NCBI RefSeq assembly: GCF_014203365.1
Contig: NZ_JACHIS010000001.1
Coordinates: 3,596,001-3,660,000 of the forward strand
DNA length: 64,000 nt
Reading direction: 5' to 3'
DNA from: Actinoalloteichus hymeniacidonis
GTDB lineage: Bacteria > Actinomycetota > Actinomycetes > Mycobacteriales > Pseudonocardiaceae
Part shown: in pieces, positions 8,327-16,274 of the stretch
Numbering within the stretch: the stretch's first letter is position 1
How the letters are laid out: the number at the start of each line of letters is the position of its first letter
The notes under the pieces: generated by a model
Database searches by the model: none
Seen by the model: the letters and a program-made list of their open reading frames with translations, nothing else
What the model was told of the DNA's origin: nothing
Position numbers and translations under genes: made by a program

Positions 8327-9277
8327 TCAGCGCTTGCGTTGCGACGACGCGGCCCGTTGCGGACTGTCCTTCGGGTGCAGCGCCCGGCGGACGATGTCGG
8401 TGACATCGGTGTCGGTGAACGACTCGGGCAGTGTCACGGCGAGTGTGCCGAACAGTGTGCGCACCTCGTCGACCGTGGGTTCGTCGCTCAACCGTAGTTC
8501 CTTGGCAAGGGCGACGTCGACCCGCTTGGCCTGCTCGAAGCTGGCCGCGAGTTCCCGATCGTAGGCGCGGTAGTGCGGTCGGCTCCGTTCGAAGAGCACG
8601 GCCGGTGCGGCCGACTCGTCCTGAGTCAGGATGATCCAGTTCGACGACAGATCCCACCGCAGGGTGGTCATCACCCGGGACAGCGCGATCTCGACGCGCA
8701 GCAGCGTGAACCGTTCCCGATACCAACAGGCGGCCAGGATGGTGGCGAGGGCCTCCCGCTGCACGCGGGCGGTGGTCCATTTCTCGCCGTGGCGGTCCGA
8801 ACCCGGGTTCAGCGAGGACCGGTACTGCGCGTACTCGGTGCACAGTGCTTCGTCGGTGGGGTCGATGATCTCGATCTGGATCCTGGTCGGACGCTGAGCT
8901 GCGCGGGCGTTGTCCACGCACTCCTTCAGCGTGACCGTCCGCAGGTGGGTGCCGATACCGCCCTTGAACAACCAGCGGTCGGTGTCCTGGTACGCCTCGG
9001 CGTGTAATCGGTCGAGGTCGGCACCGTGCACTACTTGGACGGCACTGGCATCGTCGCGTACCCGCGCCGTGCTGCTGCGGTCGCGCAGCAACGCGATGGC
9101 CAGCAGGGCCAACACGATCAGGATCGCCACATCGGTCACGGCACCGGAGCGCTCCCCCGCACCGAGCAGGTCGATCCCGAGGACCGACGGGACGATCAAC
9201 ACCGCCGTCGTCCCGGCGATCACCGAGGCGAGGATGCCGTCGACATTGTTGCGGAGCCAGCTGGCGAAGGAGGGCAT
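8327..9277 (-). CDS. Membrane-anchored protein of unknown function
   Basis: A 316-residue protein with two hydrophobic segments near the N-terminus (about residues 13-32, ASVIAGTTAVLIVPSVLGI, and 43-60, AILIVLALLAIALL), then a roughly 250-residue soluble region with many Arg and Asp residues (HGADLDRLHAEAYQDTDRW, TRIQIEIIDPTDEALCTEYA). I recognise no family. The frame stays open far upstream, over the MocR gene, but the start at 9277 (MPSFASWLRNN) is supported by GGAG seven bases before it and by the membrane segments that follow. Three tandem 9-base repeats lie 65-91 bases upstream. Confidence 0.75.
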   Translation of the reverse strand: MPSFASWLRNNVDGILASVIAGTTAVLIVPSVLGIDLLGAGERSGAVTDVAILIVLALLAIALLRDRSSTARVRDDASAVQVVHGADLDRLHAEAYQDTDRWLFKGGIGTHLRTVTLKECVDNARAAQRPTRIQIEIIDPTDEALCTEYAQYRSSLNPGSDRHGEKWTTARVQREALATILAACWYRERFTLLRVEIALSRVMTTLRWDLSSNWIILTQDESAAPAVLFERSRPHYRAYDRELAASFEQAKRVDVALAKELRLSDEPTVDEVRTLFGTLAVTLPESFTDTDVTDIVRRALHPKDSPQRAASSQRKR

Positions 9278-9341
9278 CGTTCTCCGGTTCCTGATACGAG
9301 CGGCGACAACGCCGGGATTCGGTGGGGCCGGGCGAAAACGC

Positions 9342-9368
9342 ACCGAGGATACCGAGATCACCGATTTC
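9342..9368. repeat. Three tandem 9-base repeats (ACCGA-type)
   Basis: ACCGAGGAT, ACCGAGATC and ACCGATTTC are contiguous. Same 9-base period and copy number as the tract at 6554-6580, and again upstream of a minus-strand gene start. Confidence 0.6.
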
Positions 9369-9449
9369 CGAAAGGGTTCCGCGCAAGCCCGTCGACCGAG
9401 CGGCGTCGGCCCCTGGCCCCGGCACGCCAGGTGCTCCGCACGGCGGGAC

Positions 9450-10787
9450 TCACTCGACCGCGAGATCTTCGGCGGTCCCCCGGGCGACCTCGGCCAGGAT
9501 GTCCAACGCCCTGGCCAGGTTCTTCGGGGTAGGCGAGCCCAGCGCCAATCGCACGGCTCCGGGGGCCCGACCCGATCCGACGACGAAGGCGGCGGCGGGG
9601 GTGACGGCGATACCGTGTCGCGCGGCCGAGGCGACGAAGGTCTCGGCTCGCCAGTGTTCCGGGAGCCGCCACCAGCAGTGATAGGAGCCCGGGTCGGCCT
9701 GCACGTCGAAACCCGCCAGTCGCGTGGCGACGATCTCCTGTCGGAGCCGGGCATCCTGCTGTTTGGCCGTGCCAAGCGATCGGGCCATGCCGTCCTCGAT
9801 CAGCCGGGTGGTGGCCGTCAGCGCGAAGCTGCCCGGCATCCAGGCGCCGGATCGAATAGCCGCAGCGATCTTCGGGCTCAGGGCGGGCGGTGTGACGACG
9901 AAGCCGAGGGTCAGGCCGGGGGCGACGCGCTTCGACATGCTGTCCACCAACACGGTGTGCTCGGGTGCGAGGGCCGCCAGCGGCGCGGGGTCCTCGCGGA
10001 GGAAACCGTTGACCATGTCCTCGATCACCGGGATTCCCAGTTCGCCGGTGACCTGGGCCAGCTCGCGGCGCCGTGCCTCGGGCATGGTGATGCCCAGCGG
10101 GTTGTGCAGCGTGGGCTGGACGTACACCGCGCGTAGAGGTGCGGACCGGTGCACCTCGGCGAGGGCGGCGGGAATCAATCCGTGTTCGTCCATCGCGATC
10201 GGGACCGGGGTGATGCCCAGCCGCGCGGCCACCGCCTTCATCACCGGATAGGTGAACTCCTCGACGGCAAGCCGCTGTCCGATGCCCAGCAGCCCGGCGG
10301 CGACGGCGGCCAACGCCTGCCGCCCACCGCCGGTGAACAGGATGGACTCCGGGGCAGGCTGCCATCCCGACCGCGACAGCAGCGTGGCGGCGGCTGACCG
10401 GGCCGCAGGGGTACCCGCGACCACCGTCGGACGCAGCCCCTCGATCATCGTCGCCGGGCTCAGCAGGTCGACGAGGCTGGTCGCGACCAGTTCGGCCTGC
10501 CCGGGCAGCATCGGGAAGTTGAATTCGAGGTCGATGCGCCCGCTCGCGGGTTCCGCCAAGGTCGTCTCGGCACGCAGAGTGCCGGTCCGGACGAACGTCC
10601 CGCGCCCGACCTCGCCGACGGCCAGGCCCCGGCGGATCAACTCCCCGTAGACCCGGGAGGCCGTCGAGGCGGCCACCCGGTGTGCACGGGCGAACCGCCG
10701 CTGCGGCGGTAGCCGATCGCCGGGGCGGAGCCTGCCCGCTGCGATGTCGGCCGCCAACGCGTCGGCGAGGGCACGGTAGTCGTCCAT
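9450..10787 (-). CDS. MocR/PdxR-type transcriptional regulator (GntR HTH plus aminotransferase fold)
   Basis: A 445-residue fusion. Residues about 1-70 are a GntR winged helix (GRLRPGDRLPPQRRFARAHR, STASRVYGELIRRGL, GRGTFV). The rest is a fold-type I aminotransferase domain with the PLP-binding lysine in VDSMSKRVAPGL near residue 285 and ARLRQEIVATRLAGF near the end. Such proteins use PLP or a PLP adduct as ligand and act as activators or repressors, often of vitamin B6, GABA or amino-acid genes. The divergent neighbour is an alpha/beta hydrolase. Two copies of TTGCACCGAGA, 23 bases apart, lie in the shared promoter region, matching the direct-repeat operators known for this family. Confidence 0.92.
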   Translation of the reverse strand: MDDYRALADALAADIAAGRLRPGDRLPPQRRFARAHRVAASTASRVYGELIRRGLAVGEVGRGTFVRTGTLRAETTLAEPASGRIDLEFNFPMLPGQAELVATSLVDLLSPATMIEGLRPTVVAGTPAARSAAATLLSRSGWQPAPESILFTGGGRQALAAVAAGLLGIGQRLAVEEFTYPVMKAVAARLGITPVPIAMDEHGLIPAALAEVHRSAPLRAVYVQPTLHNPLGITMPEARRRELAQVTGELGIPVIEDMVNGFLREDPAPLAALAPEHTVLVDSMSKRVAPGLTLGFVVTPPALSPKIAAAIRSGAWMPGSFALTATTRLIEDGMARSLGTAKQQDARLRQEIVATRLAGFDVQADPGSYHCWWRLPEHWRAETFVASAARHGIAVTPAAAFVVGSGRAPGAVRLALGSPTPKNLARALDILAEVARGTAEDLAVE

Positions 10788-10803
10788 GAAGCCGGAATCC
10801 CCT

Positions 10804-10837
10804 TTGCACCGAGAGCATTGTTTTTATTGCACCGAGA
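10804..10837. promoter_or_regulatory. Direct-repeat operator for the MocR regulator
   Basis: TTGCACCGAGA occurs at 10804-10814 and again at 10827-10837, a 23-base period, so both copies face the same side of the helix. MocR regulators such as GabR and PdxR bind direct repeats. The second copy overlaps the -35 of the divergent promoter. Confidence 0.6.
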
Positions 10838-10855
10838 TCCTGCTCTGGTTATGGT
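10827..10855 (+). promoter_or_regulatory. Putative promoter of the alpha/beta hydrolase gene
   Basis: TTGCAC (10827-10832) and TATGGT (10850-10855) are separated by exactly 17 bases. The -35 lies inside operator repeat 2, so MocR binding would directly affect polymerase. The remaining leader up to 11089 holds no gene. Confidence 0.45.
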
Positions 10856-11089
10856 CGGATCGTCAAGAAGAACGGCGAATTTCGCACCGAGGTTCCGGGC
10901 TCGGACGACGGTTCCCCGCCCGTTCCCACCACCCCACCTCGGGCGATGCCTCGGCGGCGCGTCCCGACCGACCGGTTGCCCCGCCCGATCCCCCTACGGC
11001 GACACCGATCATCCGACGGCTGCCGCGCGGGCATGCCCCGGAGTCGGTCGGTGCGCGCCCACGTCGAGAGCACCGAGAGGAAGTCGGCC

Positions 11090-11893
11090 ATGCACACCGT
11101 GTCGCACGACGGCACCACCATCGCCTATCGGGACATCGGTTCGGGCACGCCGGTCCTGCTGGTGCACGGCCACCCCTTCGACGGTTCGATGTGGCGACCC
11201 CAGATCGAGCAATTGGCCGAGGCCGGCCACCGGGTGATCGTTCCCGATCTCCGGGGTTACGGACGCAGCAGTGTGGCACCGGGCAGTACCACGATGGAGG
11301 ACTTCGCCGCCGATCTCGCCGAATTGCTCGACCGGCTGGACATCGACCGGGTGCTCCTCGGCGGATTGTCGATGGGCGGCCAGATCGTGATGGAGTTCCA
11401 TCGGCGGTTTCCGAGTCGGGTCGCCGGTCTGTTGTTGGCGGCGACCTCGGCACGGGCCGATGATCCGAGGGCCCGCCGCGCCCGGGTCGAGACCGCCGAG
11501 CGGATCCGGCACGAGGGGATGGCGGCCTACGCCGAGGAACTGCTCCCGAGGATGCTGGCGCCGCACAACATCGTCGGTCTCCCCGAGGTGGCCGACCATG
11601 TGCTGCGGATGATGCGCTCGGCCCCCGCCGAGGGCGCGGCGGCGGCCTTACGCGGCCGGGCGGAGCGGCGAGACTACCGGGACTCCCTGGCTCGGGTCTC
11701 GGTGCCGACGCTGATCGTGGTCGGCGATCACGACGACTTCACGCCCGTCGCCGAGGCCGAATCCCTTGCGGCGCACATCCCGGCCTCGGTGCTGCGGATC
11801 ATCGAAGGCGCCGGGCATCTGCCGAACCTGGAGCGGCCCGCCGAGTTCGGTCGCGCACTGGCGGAACTGTCGACCGCGATCGACGTCGGATAG
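11090..11893 (+). CDS. Alpha/beta hydrolase
   Basis: A 267-residue alpha/beta-hydrolase-fold enzyme. The oxyanion-hole segment LLVHGHPFDGSMW is near residue 23, the nucleophile elbow GGLSMGGQ near 92, the acid residue in VGDHDDFTP near 218 and the catalytic His in IEGAGHLPNLERP near 245. It hydrolyses an ester, amide or related bond in the cytosol; the substrate is not evident. The ATG at 11090 (MHTVSHDG) is preceded by GAGAGGAAG, while the longer frame upstream is Arg-rich and lacks a binding site. It is divergent from the MocR gene and likely under its control. Confidence 0.9.
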   Translation: MHTVSHDGTTIAYRDIGSGTPVLLVHGHPFDGSMWRPQIEQLAEAGHRVIVPDLRGYGRSSVAPGSTTMEDFAADLAELLDRLDIDRVLLGGLSMGGQIVMEFHRRFPSRVAGLLLAATSARADDPRARRARVETAERIRHEGMAAYAEELLPRMLAPHNIVGLPEVADHVLRMMRSAPAEGAAAALRGRAERRDYRDSLARVSVPTLIVVGDHDDFTPVAEAESLAAHIPASVLRIIEGAGHLPNLERPAEFGRALAELSTAIDVG

Positions 11894-11930
11894 GACCGGG
11901 CCGCCGCCGCTCGGAGAGCACCTGTCGAGA

Positions 11931-11960
11931 GAATTGCTCCGATATGACTCGGAGCAATTC
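11931..11960. terminator. Bidirectional stem-loop between convergent genes
   Basis: Perfect 12-bp inverted repeat (GAATTGCTCCGA / TCGGAGCAATTC) with a 6-base loop, between the alpha/beta hydrolase stop (11893, plus) and the ADP-ribosylglycohydrolase stop (11998, minus). It can serve both genes. Confidence 0.8.
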
Positions 11961-11997
11961 CGCCGACGTCCGATCCGGCCCGGCCGCACCACGATGC

Positions 11998-12885
11998 TCA
12001 GGCGGTGCCGAGCATCCAGTCCGGCAACGGTTCGTGCAGCGCGGCCCAGGTCCGCGGCGGTTCGGCCGCGCCAGCCCCGACGATCCCGCCCACGATCGCG
12101 CAGGTGGTGTCGATATCGCCGCCCGCGCTCGCCGTCGCCCAGAACGCGTCCGCGAAGTCGTCGAAGCGGGTGAGCGCGGCCCACAGCGTGAAGGGAACGG
12201 TGTCCTGGGCGCTGGTACGCGAACCGTTGCCCAGTTGCCGGGCCACGACCGAGGCCGAGGTGACCGGCAGCAGTTCGCGCGCGAGTTCGATGCCGTCGTG
12301 CACCTGGCCCGCAGGCGTCAAGGCCAGCACCGCGTCCAACAGATCGGCAGGACGTTCGGCGTTTCCGAAGCCCGCCAACATGGATGCCGTCACCGCGACC
12401 GCGACGGCGCCCGCGATCCCGTCGGGGTGGGCATGGGTGACCTCCGCGGAAAGCGCGGCCTCCTGCGCGGCCCGGACCGGGTCGCCCGCGAACCAGGCAC
12501 CCAAGGGTGCGACCCGCATGGCCGCGCCGTTGCCGAACGAGCCGTGACCGTCGAAGGTCTCGGTCACCAGGTCACGCCAGTCGCCACCCTCCCTGATCAG
12601 ACGCAACAGCCGGTTGGTGGAGGGGCCGTAACCACGATCGAAGTCGTGGTGGTTGGCGAAGCTCGCGGCGAGCGCGTCCTGGTCGATGCGGCCGTGTTCG
12701 GCGAGCACGGCGACGATGGAGCACGCCATCTCGGTGTCGTCGGTCCACTGCCAGGGCGCGGGCGGCAGGCGGCGGTTGTCGAATCGGTTTCGGTTGGCGG
12801 GTACGAAGAATTGGGAGCCGAGCGCGTCGCCGATGGCGAGGCCACGCAGCGAGCGCTGCGCTCGAATGAGGGAATCGGTGGTCAT
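11998..12885 (-). CDS. ADP-ribosylglycohydrolase family protein (paralogue 2)
   Basis: A 295-residue DraG/ARH-type hydrolase, clearly paralogous to the gene at 3485-4402: WQWTDDTEMACSIV, SFGNGAAMRVAPLGAWFAGD, LSAEVTHAHPDGIAGAVAV and GGDIDTTCAIVGGIVGA align with the matching segments of the first copy without large gaps. It has the same metal-binding residues, so both should be active. Role: hydrolysis of an ADP-ribosyl or related N-glycosidic bond; target unknown. It converges with the alpha/beta hydrolase gene across a strong bidirectional stem-loop. Confidence 0.9.
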   Translation of the reverse strand: MTTDSLIRAQRSLRGLAIGDALGSQFFVPANRNRFDNRRLPPAPWQWTDDTEMACSIVAVLAEHGRIDQDALAASFANHHDFDRGYGPSTNRLLRLIREGGDWRDLVTETFDGHGSFGNGAAMRVAPLGAWFAGDPVRAAQEAALSAEVTHAHPDGIAGAVAVAVTASMLAGFGNAERPADLLDAVLALTPAGQVHDGIELARELLPVTSASVVARQLGNGSRTSAQDTVPFTLWAALTRFDDFADAFWATASAGGDIDTTCAIVGGIVGAGAAEPPRTWAALHEPLPDWMLGTA

Positions 12886-12946
12886 CGCCGGCGATCATCA
12901 CATGATCAGGCGGAGTCACGGGGCCATTTTCGCCGTCCGAGCGCGG

Positions 12947-13285
12947 TCACGATCCGAGCGGTACGGCATCTCCGGCCCAGAAGACATGGGTGATCGCCCC
13001 CTCCCTGCGGAATCCCACCAATGCCCGGTCCAGGCTTCCCATGCTCATCCGGACGCCGCCACCGGCCGAGACGATCTCGACGTGGTCGGGGAAGGCCATT
13101 CCCCACGCCCGCAGGTGCGCGCCGGGAACGTGGTCGTACTCGTGGACCAGCGCGAACACCCGAGGCGCAGCGCCATCGACCAGCGCCTGGGTCCGTTGCT
13201 CGAAGTCGGGGAGGGCATCGGCCGCCGCCGAGCTGTCCGTCGCCGCCGGGCCGAGATGTGCACCATGATCCACTCCGTCTACCAT
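12947..13285 (-). CDS. Conserved-looking small protein of unknown function
   Basis: A 112-residue protein (MVDGVDHGAHLGPAATDSS at the start) with a central stretch ALVHEYDHVPGAHLRAWGMA followed by FPDHVEIVSAGG and a terminal THVFWAGDAVP. The low-bias internal sequence and balanced composition argue for a real gene. I do not recognise the family. Among three nearby ATGs, 13285 has GGAG six bases upstream and is preferred; 13297 is possible. It lies between the second ADP-ribosylglycohydrolase and the divergent XRE regulator. No signal peptide or membrane segment. Confidence 0.65.
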   Translation of the reverse strand: MVDGVDHGAHLGPAATDSSAAADALPDFEQRTQALVDGAAPRVFALVHEYDHVPGAHLRAWGMAFPDHVEIVSAGGGVRMSMGSLDRALVGFRREGAITHVFWAGDAVPLGS

Positions 13286-13339
13286 CGCCATCTCCACTAT
13301 CTGTGATCGACCTGATACAGTGAGTCACACGTTGGCATA

Positions 13340-13349
13340 CGGATATCCG
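13340..13349. promoter_or_regulatory. 10-bp palindrome CGGATATCCG upstream of the XRE gene
   Basis: A perfect 10-bp palindrome in the 123-base divergent promoter region, 60 bases before the XRE start. It is a plausible autoregulatory operator; the binder is not shown. Confidence 0.35.
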
Positions 13350-13408
13350 CTGAACAAAGTGGAACTTCCAGATTGACCCGATGTGATGTACGGGAGAGAA
13401 GAAACGCC

Positions 13409-14287
13409 ATGCAGCAGAACGACGGCGCGGTGGGCGGAATGGTTCGGCGCTGGCAGCTGGCCGAGACGCTCCGCAATCTGCGGGAGCAATCCGGGCTGAC
13501 ACACGACCAGGTACTCGCCGAGCTGAGCGGTCAGGGCCGCTGGTCTCGGCCGAAGCTCTCGCGAATCGAGAATCGCGAACAGGGCGTGAAAGCCCGCGAG
13601 GTCGAACAGCTGCTCAATGTCTACCGGGTGACCGAGAGTTCGCTGCGGGAGTGGCTGCTCGAACTGGCCAACACGCCGAGGGAACGCGGCTGGACGGTGG
13701 ATGTCCGCAAGAGCCTTCCCGAGGACTTCCATCGATTCCTAGCGCTCGAATCGGCGCTGGTGGCGAGCCGTCAGTTCGAGACGCTACTGATTCCTGGGCT
13801 CTTGCAGACTCCGGAGTACGCACGAGCGTTGATCAGTGGCATCGGACCGCAGCTACCCGAAGACGAGGTAGAGCGCCGGGTCGCCGCCCGGATCACCCGG
13901 CAGCAAATTCTCGCTCGAACGAATGCACCCACCCTGCACGCCATCGTGGACGCCGGGGCGCTAGAGCGACCCGTCAGTGAACCCCGGGTCATGCGCGGCC
14001 AGATGCGCCGCCTCGTCGAGGCTGCAGAACTTCCCCATGTCACCGTTCAGGTGCTGCCGAAATCGGCAGGTGGCGGTCCCGCAGTGGAAGGCCCGTTCTC
14101 CATCCTCACTCTGCAGGATCCGATTCCGGATATCGGCTATTCGGAGGGTCCAGGGCGGGCCGTCTACATCGAGGATCGCGATCAGGTCCGTGACTACACC
14201 TTGCGCTTCGGTGTTCTCACCGAGCAGGCTTTGAGCCAACATGAATCGACGGCACTGATCGACGATCTCGGCCGAGAACTTGAGTAA
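13409..14287 (+). CDS. XRE-family regulator with DUF5753 domain
   Basis: A 292-residue protein. Residues about 10-70 form an XRE helix-turn-helix (LAETLRNLREQSGLTHDQVL and WSRPKLSRIENRE). The rest is the DUF5753 domain (LALESALVASRQFETLLIPG, LLQTPEYARAL, VVEAAELPHVTVQVLP-like segment, GPFSILTLQDP). Actinomycetes carry dozens of such regulators, each next to a small DUF397 protein; the WhiJ group regulates development and antibiotic production. Start 13409 has GGGAGAGAAG upstream and removes an unsupported 12-residue extension. The DUF397 gene follows after 19 bases, so both are co-transcribed. Confidence 0.92.
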   Translation: MQQNDGAVGGMVRRWQLAETLRNLREQSGLTHDQVLAELSGQGRWSRPKLSRIENREQGVKAREVEQLLNVYRVTESSLREWLLELANTPRERGWTVDVRKSLPEDFHRFLALESALVASRQFETLLIPGLLQTPEYARALISGIGPQLPEDEVERRVAARITRQQILARTNAPTLHAIVDAGALERPVSEPRVMRGQMRRLVEAAELPHVTVQVLPKSAGGGPAVEGPFSILTLQDPIPDIGYSEGPGRAVYIEDRDQVRDYTLRFGVLTEQALSQHESTALIDDLGRELE

Positions 14288-14306
14288 ACGCCGATGGAGG
14301 ATTGAC

Positions 14307-14531
14307 ATGAGAACCGAAAATCCGGACTCCCTCAAGTGGCGTAAGAGCAGCTTCTCCGGGGGCGGCGGTACCGGCGGCGGTAACTGCGTCGAGGCGGCTG
14401 CGCTGCCGGACGGACGCATCGCCATCCGCAACAGCAAGAACCCCGACGACGGCACCGCCTACTTCACCCGCACCGAGATCCACGCCTGGCTCCAAGGCAT
14501 CAAGGCAGGCGAATTCGACGACCTCGCCTGA
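14307..14531 (+). CDS. DUF397 domain protein
   Basis: A 74-residue protein with the DUF397 signature: LKWRKSSFSGGG, CVEAAALPDGRIAIRNSKNP and a terminal FTRTEIHAWLQGIKAGEF. These proteins are the usual partners of XRE/DUF5753 regulators and are thought to modulate or bind them; some pairs behave like toxin-antitoxin systems. Start ATG 14307 follows GGAGG by seven bases. A second DUF397 gene is at 63800-63997. The partner regulator is immediately upstream. Confidence 0.9.
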   Translation: MRTENPDSLKWRKSSFSGGGGTGGGNCVEAAALPDGRIAIRNSKNPDDGTAYFTRTEIHAWLQGIKAGEFDDLA

Positions 14532-14564
14532 CCTTTCAGCCGCCCACCACCACCGATCCTCGGC

Positions 14565-15509
14565 TCAGCGCAGCGTCGTCCCCGGTTCCAGCCCCAGCAA
14601 CGGCAGCTCCTCACGGGTGGGCAGCCCCTCCCAGTCGCCCGGCGAGGCGACGGCGAAGGCGCCGAGCACCGAGCCTCGGCGCAATCGTTCGCTCACCGGC
14701 TCGCCGTCGAGCAGGGCGGAGAGGTATCCGGCGGAGAAGGCGTCACCGGCTCCGACGGTGTCGACCACCGGTACCCGGACCGCCTCGACCTGCTCGACAC
14801 CGGCCCGGTGGTGCACCCGCGCGCCGTCGGCGCCGAGTTTGACCACCACCTCGCCGACGCCTGCGGTCAGCAGCCGGTCGGCCCTGGCCAGGTCGTCGTA
14901 GCCCTCCGGTTCCACGATCGCCAGCTCGTCGGGCGAGGCGATCACCACGTCGGCGCGGCGGGCCAGCGGGCCGAGCGTCTCGGCCGCCGCCTCCGCCGAC
15001 CACAGCAGCGAACGGTGATTGACGTCCAGGGACACGATCCAGCCCTGCGCCTTGGCGTGATCCACGGCCGCCAAGACCGCCGACTTCGGGCCGGGGCCCA
15101 ATGCGGGCGTGATGCCGGTGACATGCAGCAACCTCGCCCCGCCGGACAGCACCCCGGACAGGTCCTCGGGTTGCAGCCGCGAACCCGCCGAGTCCGTGCG
15201 GTAGTACCGCACCCGGATGAGATCGGAGATGCGCTTCTCGAACAGGATCAGCCCGGTCGGCTGCTCGGGGTCGATGACCACGCCGCCCACCTCGACGCCC
15301 TCGGCGCGCAGCGTCCTGGTGACCAGTTCTCCCGGCTGGTCGGCGCCGACCCGGCCGACCCAGGCGGTGCGATGTCCCAGCCGGGACAAGCCGATCGCCA
15401 CATTCGACTCGGCGCCCGCCACCGACAGACTCAGTTGGCCGCCCAACCGCATCGGACCGTGGCCCCGCATCGCGGCCATGCTCTCGCCGAGGGTGATCAC
15501 CTCGATCAT
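14565..15509 (-). CDS. PfkB-family sugar kinase (2-keto-3-deoxy-galactonate/gluconate kinase)
   Basis: A 314-residue ribokinase-like enzyme. AGAESNVAIGLSRLG near residue 31 is the substrate-side glycine motif, and TVGAGDAFSAGYLSALLDG at 251-269 contains the anion hole and catalytic Asp (GAGD). It would phosphorylate 2-keto-3-deoxygalactonate (KDGal) at C6 with ATP. E. coli uses the unrelated DgoK for this step, so a PfkB-type kinase is a substitution. Last gene of the ten-gene operon; its ATG overlaps the aldolase stop by one base (TGATG), so translation is coupled. It converges with DUF397, 33 bases apart. Confidence 0.9.
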   Translation of the reverse strand: MIEVITLGESMAAMRGHGPMRLGGQLSLSVAGAESNVAIGLSRLGHRTAWVGRVGADQPGELVTRTLRAEGVEVGGVVIDPEQPTGLILFEKRISDLIRVRYYRTDSAGSRLQPEDLSGVLSGGARLLHVTGITPALGPGPKSAVLAAVDHAKAQGWIVSLDVNHRSLLWSAEAAAETLGPLARRADVVIASPDELAIVEPEGYDDLARADRLLTAGVGEVVVKLGADGARVHHRAGVEQVEAVRVPVVDTVGAGDAFSAGYLSALLDGEPVSERLRRGSVLGAFAVASPGDWEGLPTREELPLLGLEPGTTLR

Positions 15510-16186
15510 CAGGCCGTCCCCTCTCCCGAGGCCGGCGCGGAGCCGGCGGCACCCGGGGCCGGGAACTCCGCCGCGACCTGCCGGAACAAGCGGGCGCGCT
15601 CGCGAAGCTCGACGAGATCCGCGCCATCGGCGGCCCCCGCCAGCAGAGGCGAACCCACGCCGACGGCCAGCGCGCCCAACTCCAGATAACGGCGGGCCGC
15701 CTCGACATCGACCCCGCCGACCGGCACGAACGGCACCGTCGGGAAGGGATCGCGCAGCGCCTTGAGGTAGGCCGGGCCGCCCCCGTGCGAGGCGGGGAAC
15801 AGCTTGACCGCGGCCGCTCCGGCGCTGTGTGCCGCGTAGACCTCGGTGGGCGTGAGGGCGCCGACCAGGGTGGGCAGCCCGAGTTCCAACGCGGTGTGCG
15901 TGCCGGGACCGATCGCCGGGGTCACCGCGAAGGTCGCTCCCGCAGACTGGACATCGCGGGCGTCCTGGGCGGAGAGGATCGTGCCCGCGCCCAACGCGGC
16001 CGCGCCGGTTCGGGCGTCGGCCAGTCTGCCGATCACGCGCAGTGCATCGGCCCCGGTGAGCGAGACCTCGACGAGGTGGATGCCCTCCTCCCAGAGGGTC
16101 AGCACCGCACGATAAGCGGCTTCGGCGTCCCGGCCACGGACGATGGCGACCACACGTTCCTCGGCCAGCCGTTGCGACAGGTTCAT
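15509..16186 (-). CDS. 2-dehydro-3-deoxy-6-phosphogalactonate (KDPGal/KDPG-type) aldolase
   Basis: A 225-residue class I aldolase of the KDPG family. VVAIVRGRDAEAA lies near residue 12, the active-site Glu in LVEVSLTG near 40, GAGTILSAQDA near 67 and the Schiff-base Lys in AAVKLFPAS at 128. It cleaves the 6-phosphorylated 2-keto-3-deoxy acid to pyruvate and glyceraldehyde-3-phosphate. The context with DgoD points to the galacto-isomer. ATG at 16186. Its stop shares one base with the kinase start, and it lies 88 bases downstream of dgoD in the same transcript. Confidence 0.9.
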   Translation of the reverse strand: MNLSQRLAEERVVAIVRGRDAEAAYRAVLTLWEEGIHLVEVSLTGADALRVIGRLADARTGAAALGAGTILSAQDARDVQSAGATFAVTPAIGPGTHTALELGLPTLVGALTPTEVYAAHSAGAAAVKLFPASHGGGPAYLKALRDPFPTVPFVPVGGVDVEAARRYLELGALAVGVGSPLLAGAADGADLVELRERARLFRQVAAEFPAPGAAGSAPASGEGTA

Positions 16187-16274
16187 CGTGCGCCCTCCAG
16201 AAGTCGATGACGAGGCCCGTTCCCGGTGGCATACCCGGCGACGGACGCCTCGGATCCGGCGAAGTCCAGTGCGG

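Noticed and set aside
8327-9775. 482-codon frame extending the unknown membrane protein into the MocR gene
   Set aside because: A good ribosome binding site and N-terminal helices support a start at 9277. The extra part overlaps the MocR gene on the same strand in another frame.
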